DNA of 64,000 nt from Enterococcus sp. 9D6_DIV0238 (GTDB taxonomy: Bacteria > Bacillota > Bacilli > Lactobacillales > Enterococcaceae): NCBI RefSeq assembly GCF_002174455.2, contig NZ_CP147246.1, forward strand, positions 2,383,501-2,447,500, read 5' to 3'. The notes below the pieces were generated by a model. That model saw only the letters and a program-made list of their open reading frames with translations, ran no database searches and was not told where the DNA came from. Positions 31,190 to 39,106 of the stretch are shown here, piece after piece (position 1 is the first letter of the stretch; each line of letters opens with the position of its first letter). Position numbers and translations under genes: made by a program.

Positions 31190-32915
31190 AAAATTTCCTC
31201 TGTCCATCTATAAAAAGACGTTATTGAACCGGCTGCTAAAAAACTATGCATTGATTCTTGCCTCGTTGATTTTAGTCGGTATGGTCAGTATAGGGATGAA
31301 TACTTATTGGCAGGCGATGGGAAGAGGAAAAACAACGACACAAGAGGCAGTCGATCTGCTCAGTCGGTCGATCAATGACAAAAATTTACAAGGCAAGACT
31401 ATGCTGAATGGATTGACAGATAATCAAGACAAGATCAATAGTCTAAACCGTTATATGGGCTCTGATATTTCTGAGTATTTAAATTATACTTACGATGAAC
31501 AGCTAAAAACAGGGAACTATTTATTTTTGCCTAGTCAGGTCAAAAATTTTTATACGACATATGAAAATATTGAATCGATCATCATGGTTTTGAATAACTA
31601 TGAAGGGTACTACTTATCTACTAATGAAAACAAAGGAGGGATGAAGGCGAAAGGGACGCCTGATCTTGAAGACAAATTCTACTTGTCGTATCCAATGATC
31701 CATCCTGTGACATTAGAGGTATTTGGAAGCTTTTATGTGGAATTTTCCAAACAAGATATGTTGAGTAGTTTGATGCATTTAACAACCTATGATGGACTAT
31801 CCGCCTATATTTTTTCAGAAACAGGGTACCAATTGTTGACATATACTGAAGTGACTAAACAAATGGATCAAGAACTGATCCAAAAGCGTATGAAAGAAAC
31901 CTCAGAGCTCCCGATTCAATCGTTAATGGAAAAAAATCTACTAGAGCACTTAGAAACGGTCGGAGGATTTAATATCCTAGTGACTATTTCCAAGGAGAAA
32001 ATCATGAAAGCTGTGCTGAGCGATTTGCGTATTTTAATGGTTGGCGGCGGCGTCCTGATTCTGATTTTATTATATTTACTTTATCGAACCTTTACGAAGT
32101 ATTCTCAACAAGTGGATATAATCATGGATTCGATGGCACTAGTCACACAAGGGGACTTGAATACACGGATCGACGAGAAAATGACGCAGTTTGAATTAAA
32201 AGAACTCTCTAATGGAATCAATACGATGCTGGATAATATCGAGCAATATATTGCAGATATATATAAATTAGAAATCAAGCAGCAGGATGCTCATATGAGA
32301 GCGTTACAATCTCAAATTAGTCCTCATTTTTTATATAACACACTGGAATATATCCGAATGTATGCGTTAAGTGAAGGTAGTGAAGAGTTAGCAGATGTTG
32401 TTTACGCGTTTTCAACATTATTAAGAAATAATACAGACCAAGCCAAAACAACAACGTTAGAAAAGGAGCTAAGCTTCTGCGAAAAATATGTTTATCTTTA
32501 TCAAATGAGATATCCTGACCGTATCGCCTATCACTTTGAAATCGATGATGCGCTTAGAGGATTAGTGTTGCCTAAGTTTTCAATTCAGCCTCTGATCGAG
32601 AATTATTTTGTCCACGGCATTGATTTTTCTCGCAATGATAATGCAATCAGTGTGAAAGCAAGGGTAGTTGGAAAACGTGTAGAGATCATGATTCGTGATA
32701 ATGGCAAGGGGATTTCTGATCAGAAGCTGTCTATTATCCAAGAAAAACTAAAGCAACAAACGATTGAGCTGCATGATTCGATCGGTCTGCAAAATGTCAA
32801 TGAGCGGCTTCGTGCTTATTTTAGCCCGACATTCCTAATGCAAGTGGTATCAAATGAACCCAGCGGACTGACTATTATATTATCGTTCGAAAAGGAGCAA
32901 AAAAATGAGCTATAA
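31182..32915 (+). CDS. Sensor histidine kinase, YesM (LytS-like) type
   Basis: 577 residues. Membrane segments at about residues 18-38 and 283-303 enclose a 245-residue extracellular sensor domain; a HAMP segment follows (to about 350), then the phosphoacceptor motif QISPHFLYNTLEYI (His382) and an ATPase domain with LIENYFVHGI (N box) and RDNGKGIS (G box). Pairs with the response regulator that overlaps it by 11 bases. In S. pneumoniae the similar TCS07 controls N-glycan use; the ligand here is inferred to be a glycan-bound receptor or free glycan. Confidence 0.92.
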   Translation: MRKKFPLSIYKKTLLNRLLKNYALILASLILVGMVSIGMNTYWQAMGRGKTTTQEAVDLLSRSINDKNLQGKTMLNGLTDNQDKINSLNRYMGSDISEYLNYTYDEQLKTGNYLFLPSQVKNFYTTYENIESIIMVLNNYEGYYLSTNENKGGMKAKGTPDLEDKFYLSYPMIHPVTLEVFGSFYVEFSKQDMLSSLMHLTTYDGLSAYIFSETGYQLLTYTEVTKQMDQELIQKRMKETSELPIQSLMEKNLLEHLETVGGFNILVTISKEKIMKAVLSDLRILMVGGGVLILILLYLLYRTFTKYSQQVDIIMDSMALVTQGDLNTRIDEKMTQFELKELSNGINTMLDNIEQYIADIYKLEIKQQDAHMRALQSQISPHFLYNTLEYIRMYALSEGSEELADVVYAFSTLLRNNTDQAKTTTLEKELSFCEKYVYLYQMRYPDRIAYHFEIDDALRGLVLPKFSIQPLIENYFVHGIDFSRNDNAISVKARVVGKRVEIMIRDNGKGISDQKLSIIQEKLKQQTIELHDSIGLQNVNERLRAYFSPTFLMQVVSNEPSGLTIILSFEKEQKNEL

Positions 32916-34401
32916 TGTTTTATTGGTCGATGATGAATATATGATCGTCAATGGCTTAAAAAAGATCATCTCTTGGGAAGAAGAAGGATTCGCGATCAGA
33001 GCGACCGCAAGAAATGCAAAAGAAGCATTGACTTTGATGGAATCTGAGGAGATCGATCTAGTGATCACAGACATCACTATGCCGGAGATGACTGGGTTAG
33101 AGTTCATTGATGCGGCCCAAAAAGAAGCGCGACAATTTGAATTCATGATTTTGTCTGGTTATCAGAAGTTTGACTTTCTAAAAGGCGGGTTACAATTGGG
33201 GGCTATCAATTATCTGATGAAACCTGTAGATAAATCTGAGTTGTTAAAAAGTGTTAGAAAGGCAAAAGATCGTTTGGATACCCGTAATAGACAAGAAACA
33301 AGAGAAGGAATGTACAGTGAAGTTTTGTTGTCTCAATGGGTCAATGATGAATTAGAAACAGGAAATTATGAGGCATTCAGCCAGCTCGTTGATCTATCGG
33401 ATAAATCAGACTGGACTGTTCTGATTTTTGAAGTTTCTAGAGAAAAAAAGAACGTACTGAGTGAATGGCTGAAACAACAACAGCAAACGCTGTTTTTCTC
33501 ACGGAACTTGGGGGATAAAAGCTTAGTGATACATATTTTCAAAGGAAATAAATACCTGTTGAATCAACTTCTTTTAACGAATCCATTGCAGGAACAAGAT
33601 GAAAAAGATTGGGTATTAAGTGTGGGTGAGACGGTTTCAGATTGGGAAGATGTTCCAGATAGTTTTGAAAAGGCAAATCAAACCTTGCAGCGTTATAAGT
33701 TCTATGAAAGAAGCGGGAGCAATATTTTATATGCTGTGTTTTCAGATGATTTTGATTTGTCGGCAGATATCATCAATTTTAACAAAACATTGATGGTTGG
33801 AGACTTTCCGACGATCGAGGAGACGATCACAGACATCTTTGCAAAAACACAAAAGATAGGTGCTCGGCCTGAAGATGTTAGACATATTACCTTTATGCTG
33901 TTCATGGATATCTATCGGCGGTTCAATCACCTAGATGAAGAAGAATACCGACAAATATTAGATGATATCAACCGATCCTCGAATGTAGATAAACTATGTG
34001 GCATTTTGACATCTACGATCAAGGAAATCACAAAAGAAAAAACTGCTTATGATTATTCTGAAAATGTCCAAAACGTGATCGATAAAATTCGTATGGATTA
34101 CGCCAGTGATTTAAGCTTGAAATCAGTTGCTCAATCTCTTCATCTGAACGTTATGTATCTAGGGCAATTGTTCAAAAAAGAAACGAAAAAAAGTTTCTCC
34201 CAATATTTGAACCAGTACCGAATGAAAAAAGCTCAAAATCTATTATTATATACAGATGACAATGTCAATGAAATCGCAGATCAAATCGGTTTTAATAATA
34301 GTACGTATTTCTCTCAAATGTTTAAAAAGATGAACGATTTGACACCTAAAGAATTTAGAGAAAAATACAAGCACCATTATCATTCTGTCGGTGATGAATA
34401 A
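32905..34401 (+). CDS. Response regulator with AraC-type DNA-binding domain (YesN type)
   Basis: 498 residues. N-terminal receiver with VLLVDDEYM and phosphoacceptor Asp56 in VITDITMPEMTG, Lys in NYLMKPVDKSE; a middle region without known motif (about 130-385); and a C-terminal AraC/XylS domain with LSLKSVAQSLHLNVMYLGQLF and NEIADQIGFNNSTYFSQMF, the two helix-turn-helix units. Expected to activate the transporter operon and perhaps the glycosidases. Followed by a bidirectional terminator. Confidence 0.93.
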   Translation: MSYNVLLVDDEYMIVNGLKKIISWEEEGFAIRATARNAKEALTLMESEEIDLVITDITMPEMTGLEFIDAAQKEARQFEFMILSGYQKFDFLKGGLQLGAINYLMKPVDKSELLKSVRKAKDRLDTRNRQETREGMYSEVLLSQWVNDELETGNYEAFSQLVDLSDKSDWTVLIFEVSREKKNVLSEWLKQQQQTLFFSRNLGDKSLVIHIFKGNKYLLNQLLLTNPLQEQDEKDWVLSVGETVSDWEDVPDSFEKANQTLQRYKFYERSGSNILYAVFSDDFDLSADIINFNKTLMVGDFPTIEETITDIFAKTQKIGARPEDVRHITFMLFMDIYRRFNHLDEEEYRQILDDINRSSNVDKLCGILTSTIKEITKEKTAYDYSENVQNVIDKIRMDYASDLSLKSVAQSLHLNVMYLGQLFKKETKKSFSQYLNQYRMKKAQNLLLYTDDNVNEIADQIGFNNSTYFSQMFKKMNDLTPKEFREKYKHHYHSVGDE

Positions 34402-34447
34402 AAACAGGAACAACCTGTCGATGTACGATAAGGTTGTTCCTGTTTTT
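34399..34447. terminator. Bidirectional terminator
   Basis: Perfect 17-base stem AAAAACAGGAACAACCT with its complement, T tracts on both strands; between the convergent response regulator and GH92 genes. Confidence 0.9.
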
Positions 34448-34450
34448 ATT

Positions 34451-36592
34451 TTATATGCTAAATGGCAGTTGTTCATCTGTATAAGATTTAGGTCTAGGAA
34501 CAGTTCCAAGTGAAAAATCGATCTTTGCTCCACTTAATAGATCTTCGTGTTTGAAGAATAGAGCATCATATGGTGTGTCGTTGAAATGGATATGATCGAC
34601 AAATTGATGCTGCTCTTGATTTGGGTCTGCAGTGATCATGACGGATTTGCCATTAGATAAATGAAGAGTTGCTTTATCAAATAGAGGCATTCCGATCACA
34701 TATTCCGCAGAGCCGGGACATACGGGATACATCCCTAAAGAACTGAAAATGTACCAGCTAGCCATACTACCGTTATCTTCGTCGCCTGGATATCCTGTGA
34801 AACTGTCGTTAAAAGTTTGGGTCATCAGTTGTTTTATCAGTGGTTGAGCAAACTCAGGTTTACCTAGGTAACTGAATAAATAAGGGAAATGGAAACTTGG
34901 CTGATTTGAGATAGCCAGCTGCCCAAAATCGATGGCAGCCATCTCGCTCATTTCATGGATCTCAAAGCCGTAACCAGAGACATCAAAAGTAGGCTTTTGA
35001 TTGCAAAGGTCGATCAATTTTTGTTGGAACTTTTCTGGCCCGCCGAAAGCCTCGATCAGCCCTTTGAAGTCATGGTAAACAGCGAAGCTGCTTTGCCATG
35101 AACTACCTTCAGCATAATCTTCTCCCCAGCTATAACAATTAAATGGTTCTTTAAACTGTCCATCTGTTAGCTTGGCCCTCATGAATCCCTTTTTTGGATC
35201 AAAGATAGTCAAGAAATTCTTTGCTTGTTTTTGATAATGTTCAGCAGTAGCAGTGTCGTTCAGCTGTTTCGCTACTTGAGAAATACAGAAGTCGCTGTAA
35301 CAGTAATCAAGCGTATGATTGACTGATTCATGATAATTTGCCGGCACATAACCATACTTTAAATAATCATCGGTTCCTTGTCGACCGTAGTTCGAATGTT
35401 TACTTTGAATGGTTGCCCCTTTGAGCATGGCTTCTAAAAATTCAGGCATTAAATCAGGGCGAATATTTTTTACAGCTGCATCAGCAATCACTGCATCGAT
35501 CAATGTACCAGGCATCAACCCTCTTTCGTCTGGTGATAACCATTTAGGCAAATAACCACTCTCGCGATAGCTTGTTAAAAATCCTTCCAGCATTTCTTCA
35601 TATTTGTCCTGTGCAATCAGTGAGTACAGTGGATAAACAGTTTTATACGTATCCCAAAAACCATTGTTGGTATAGAGAACACCTTGTTTCACTTGTTTTG
35701 CTAACGTATCGTAGTGAATAGCTCGATCATTTTCATCTTTTTCGTAGAAGGTTTGGGGAAATAGAAATGCTCGATACAGGTTATGATAAAACGTTGAATA
35801 CCGTTCAGCATTTTGATCTTGAATCTCGATTCTACTAAGGTAATCTTTCCATTGAGCGTTAGAATGAGCAAGATAATCTTCAGGCTGCCAATGTACTTCT
35901 CTAGATAAATTCAGTTTAGCTTGTGCGCCGCTGATAAAAGAGGTTCCGAATTGTACGATCTGTTCCTCAATATTACCAAAAGAAAAGGAAACGACATTGT
36001 TGTCACCTGACTTTTCTAACCAAGTTTCCTTTAACAAGGGTTCTTTAAAGTGTAGCGTAAAGTAAAAGGTAAAATCAGCATCTTCACAACCAGCATAATC
36101 GATGATCGAGCCTGAAACAGTGTGAGCGTCTTCGATTCGAAGGTGGTACTTACCAGGTAGTGAGAGAAGTAATTTTGCTTCTGGTTGCGTGTAGCGAGCA
36201 GTTAAAACACCGCCGTACATACTAGGAATCAAACGTGTCGTCAGTTGATAACGCTGTTCAGTGATTTCTAGGTAACAAGGGTTAAAAACGCTTTCATCCG
36301 GTCGGTAAGAAGACTGCGCATGAAAAAGCGTTTCTTCCTTCAACGAACCGTTATATGGCAAAAGAACAAAGTAGCTAAAATCGCCCATCCAAGGGCTTGG
36401 CTGGTGCGTCAAGCGAAAGCCTTGAAAGATGTGGTCTCGCGGATTAAACCACCAACTACCGTTATCGCCGTTGGTTTGAGGAGCAAAATAATTCATCCCA
36501 AAAGGAACGCCTGTATAAGGCAGACAGTTGCCGTTTGAAAATGAATGTTGATTATCGGTACCATGTCTTGTATCGATCGAGTATGGGTTCAT
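34451..36592 (-). CDS. GH92 alpha-mannosidase (alpha-1,2-type), cytoplasmic
   Basis: 713 residues, no signal peptide. Ca-dependent inverting exo-alpha-mannosidase. Seen: N-terminal beta-sandwich with PYTGVPFGMN; (alpha/alpha)6 domain with DAVIADAAVKN and the C-terminal GYPGDEDNGSMASWYIFSSL, where the Glu-Asp pair is the acid/base and calcium site, followed by GMYPVCPGSAEYVIG. Pneumococcal SpGH92 with the same gene neighbours removes alpha-1,2-mannose from high-mannose glycans. Transcribed with the GntR-type regulator gene just upstream (3-base gap), so the enzyme is probably under that regulator. Confidence 0.93.
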   Translation of the reverse strand: MNPYSIDTRHGTDNQHSFSNGNCLPYTGVPFGMNYFAPQTNGDNGSWWFNPRDHIFQGFRLTHQPSPWMGDFSYFVLLPYNGSLKEETLFHAQSSYRPDESVFNPCYLEITEQRYQLTTRLIPSMYGGVLTARYTQPEAKLLLSLPGKYHLRIEDAHTVSGSIIDYAGCEDADFTFYFTLHFKEPLLKETWLEKSGDNNVVSFSFGNIEEQIVQFGTSFISGAQAKLNLSREVHWQPEDYLAHSNAQWKDYLSRIEIQDQNAERYSTFYHNLYRAFLFPQTFYEKDENDRAIHYDTLAKQVKQGVLYTNNGFWDTYKTVYPLYSLIAQDKYEEMLEGFLTSYRESGYLPKWLSPDERGLMPGTLIDAVIADAAVKNIRPDLMPEFLEAMLKGATIQSKHSNYGRQGTDDYLKYGYVPANYHESVNHTLDYCYSDFCISQVAKQLNDTATAEHYQKQAKNFLTIFDPKKGFMRAKLTDGQFKEPFNCYSWGEDYAEGSSWQSSFAVYHDFKGLIEAFGGPEKFQQKLIDLCNQKPTFDVSGYGFEIHEMSEMAAIDFGQLAISNQPSFHFPYLFSYLGKPEFAQPLIKQLMTQTFNDSFTGYPGDEDNGSMASWYIFSSLGMYPVCPGSAEYVIGMPLFDKATLHLSNGKSVMITADPNQEQHQFVDHIHFNDTPYDALFFKHEDLLSGAKIDFSLGTVPRPKSYTDEQLPFSI

Positions 36593-36595
36593 GCA

Positions 36596-37630
36596 TTAAA
36601 TCTCCTTTGTCGAATGTCTGATGATTTGTTTTACAGGAATCTGTTGGTCTGTCGGTATTACTTGTTGCTCGATCCATTCTATCAACATCGTTCCAGCTAA
36701 TTGTCCCATGCCTTTGAAATCTTGAGCGATCGTCGTCAGTGAAGGATCGACCAAAGCGGCTGCTTGGATATTATCGAAGCCAACGACAGAAAGTTGGGCA
36801 GGGATGCTGATATTTGCTCGTTTCGCCTGATTCATCAATGAAATCGCGACTAAATCATTTTCGCACACAACACCTGTGATCTCATTTTCTATTAAATACT
36901 CTAAAGTTTTTTCACTTGAAATCGCAGCTTTATCCGATAGTGCTGTATGAAATGATAAATGATGTTCTTTTGTTGCATGGATATAACCTAAATACCGCTG
37001 GCGCACAGATTGAGGCAATGTTGATTCACCGAAAATATACGCAATTCGCTGGTGGCCATGTGTTGCTAAATAATTTGTTGCCATTTCTCCTCCAGAAAAG
37101 TTGTCTGACTGAATCGTTGGATAAGGCAAATCATGGATTTTTTTGTCTAAAATAATGACAGGGAACTGCTGGATCGATAACTCAAATAAGGTATCTAAGA
37201 AATCTTCTGTATTATGGGCATAATAAATCATACCGTCAAAATCAGCCATAATATCTTCCGGCTGTTTGTTGATCAAAAATTCTGCGGATGACATGATCAC
37301 TTCGTATTGATGCTCACTCGTAACTGGCGCTAGTCCTTCATTGAAATTTCCTAAAGATAAGTCATTTAAGAAAGGAATCAAAAATAAAATACGTGCGGCC
37401 TTCTTTTTCTTTGGTCGTTGTGTTTGAACATAGCTGCCTTTTCCTTGAATACGGTATATCAATCCTTGGTTTTCTAATTCAGTCAATGCCCGCTTGGATG
37501 TGATCCGGCTAACTTGGTACGTTTGAGAAAGCTCTTTTTCTGTCGGAAGCTGTGCATGTTCGGGCAATTTTCCAGAAGCGATTGCCTGTAACAGATCATC
37601 GATGATTTTTTTATATAAAGGTTTAGTCAT
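36596..37630 (-). CDS. GntR-family repressor with LacI-type sensor domain
   Basis: 344 residues. N-terminal winged helix of the GntR type (LYKKIIDDLLQAIASGKL ... LPTEKELSQTYQVSRITSKRAL ... GKGSYV), then a PBP1-like ligand domain (ILFLIPFLND; FDGMIYYAHNTEDF; VICEND-like VVCENDLVAISLMNQ; VVGFDNIQAA), the AraR/GntR hybrid architecture. It is divergent from the GH125 operon; two TGATATATCA sites in the shared promoter region are the likely operators. The ligand would be mannose, a mannobiose or a phosphorylated product (inferred). Confidence 0.9.
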   Translation of the reverse strand: MTKPLYKKIIDDLLQAIASGKLPEHAQLPTEKELSQTYQVSRITSKRALTELENQGLIYRIQGKGSYVQTQRPKKKKAARILFLIPFLNDLSLGNFNEGLAPVTSEHQYEVIMSSAEFLINKQPEDIMADFDGMIYYAHNTEDFLDTLFELSIQQFPVIILDKKIHDLPYPTIQSDNFSGGEMATNYLATHGHQRIAYIFGESTLPQSVRQRYLGYIHATKEHHLSFHTALSDKAAISSEKTLEYLIENEITGVVCENDLVAISLMNQAKRANISIPAQLSVVGFDNIQAAALVDPSLTTIAQDFKGMGQLAGTMLIEWIEQQVIPTDQQIPVKQIIRHSTKEI

Positions 37631-37649
37631 AATAGCTCTCCTAATGTAA

Positions 37650-37663
37650 AATGATATATCATT
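37650..37663. promoter_or_regulatory. Operator 1 of the mannosidase regulator
   Basis: AATGATATATCATT is a perfect 14-base palindrome 20 bases before the regulator start. Confidence 0.65.
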
Positions 37664-37721
37664 AAGAGTAGTTTATCATAGTGGGAAAAGAACGTCAATT
37701 CAAAGAAAAATGAAAAAAGAG

Positions 37722-37750
37722 TAGACAAAAGACTATCGATGTCATATACT
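37722..37750 (+). promoter_or_regulatory. Promoter of the GH125-GH38-ROK-GH20 operon
   Basis: TAGACA (37722-37727), 17-base spacer, TATACT (37745-37750). Confidence 0.6.
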
Positions 37751-37760
37751 TTCGTTGTGA

Positions 37761-37772
37761 AATGATATATCA
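37761..37772. promoter_or_regulatory. Operator 2, downstream of the GH125 promoter
   Basis: AATGATATATCA shares 12 bases with operator 1 and lies at the expected transcription start, a repressing position. Confidence 0.6.
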
Positions 37773-37792
37773 AATATTGGAGGTTATTGATA

Positions 37793-39079
37793 GTGGATAA
37801 AAAAATTCCCGAGTCCGTACGGACATTTATGGAAACGATTACTAAATTATGCGGTGAAGAGCACGCCGATTGGGCGGAGAATTTTAATGCTGCATTTGCG
37901 AATACGTTGACGACAACTGTCAAAAAGCAAGAGGATGGAACAACTTTTCTATTGACTGGTGATATTCCAGCAATGTGGCTACGTGACTCAACGGCGCAAG
38001 TTCGTCCGTATTTAGTGATCGCGAAAGAAGATCCAGAACTTGCCGACATGATTTGTGGACTTGTTCAGCGACAATTTAGATATATCAACATCGATCCATA
38101 TGCAAATGCTTTTAACGAAACGGCAAATAGTGCAGGGCATCAAACAGACAAAACAACGATGAACCCTTGGATTTGGGAACGTAAATATGAAATCGATTCT
38201 CTGTGTTATCCTGTTCAGCTGGCCTATTTATTATATAAAAATACAGGTTATACAAAGCAGTTTGATCGATCATTTATCGACGGCGTGAAAAAGATTTTGA
38301 CTGTGTTTAAAACAGAACAAAATCATCAAGATTCATCCTATACCTTTGAAAGAGACACGACACGATCGGAAGATACATTGCCGAACGCTGGTCGTGGATC
38401 AGACGTTGGACCAACTGGGATGACGTGGTCTGGGTTTCGGCCAAGTGATGATGCTTGCCGTTACGGTTATTTAGTACCATCGAATATGTTTGCAGTTGTG
38501 ATTTTAGGCTATATAGAAGAGATTTTTTCTACGGTGTTATCGGATCAGGAAATAGTTGATCAAGCGGCAAAATTAAAAAAAGAAATCGATACAGGGATCA
38601 AAGCCTACGGGCTAACCAAGAATCAGCAAGGAAAGCAAGTTTTTGCCTATGAGGTTGACGGTTTGGGCAATAGTACGATCATGGATGACAGTAATATTCC
38701 TAACTTACTGGCAGCACCATATTTAGGGTATGTAGATGAAACAGATTTGATATACCAAGAGACAAGAGCTACTCTTTTAAGCCAAGAGAATCCCTATTTT
38801 TATGAGGGCAAATACGCGAAAGGGATCGGCAGCTCTCATACACCGGAAAATTATGTATGGCCGATTGCTTTAGCGATGGAAGGAATGACAACAAGCGATA
38901 AAGCTGAGAAAAAACGAATTCTTGATTCGCTGGTTGCAAATGATGCAGGAACTCATTTGATGCATGAAGGCTTTGATGTAGACGATCCTAAAAACTATAC
39001 GCGGGAATGGTTCTCCTGGGCGAACATGATGTTCTGTGAATTAGTGATGGATTATTTTGAGATTCGTGTAGCACGTTAA
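37793..39079 (+). CDS. GH125 exo-alpha-1,6-mannosidase
   Basis: 428 residues from GTG 37793, 9 bases after GGAGG; TTG 37787 is too close to the site. Inverting alpha-1,6-specific mannosidase of the (alpha/alpha)6 fold. Seen: AMWLRDSTAQVRPY (acid Asp region), FNETANSAGHQTD, WSGFRPSDDAC, and GSSHTPENYVWPIALAMEG carrying the catalytic base Glu. No signal peptide, so cytoplasmic. First gene of the trimming operon. Confidence 0.93.
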   Translation: MDKKIPESVRTFMETITKLCGEEHADWAENFNAAFANTLTTTVKKQEDGTTFLLTGDIPAMWLRDSTAQVRPYLVIAKEDPELADMICGLVQRQFRYINIDPYANAFNETANSAGHQTDKTTMNPWIWERKYEIDSLCYPVQLAYLLYKNTGYTKQFDRSFIDGVKKILTVFKTEQNHQDSSYTFERDTTRSEDTLPNAGRGSDVGPTGMTWSGFRPSDDACRYGYLVPSNMFAVVILGYIEEIFSTVLSDQEIVDQAAKLKKEIDTGIKAYGLTKNQQGKQVFAYEVDGLGNSTIMDDSNIPNLLAAPYLGYVDETDLIYQETRATLLSQENPYFYEGKYAKGIGSSHTPENYVWPIALAMEGMTTSDKAEKKRILDSLVANDAGTHLMHEGFDVDDPKNYTREWFSWANMMFCELVMDYFEIRVAR

Positions 39080-39106
39080 AAAATGGACGAGAGAAGGAGC
39101 AATAAC

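Noticed and set aside
37627..38049. Minus-strand open frame (140 codons) across the GH125 promoter
   Set aside because: It overlaps the promoter, operators and the conserved GH125 N-terminus; no family resemblance.
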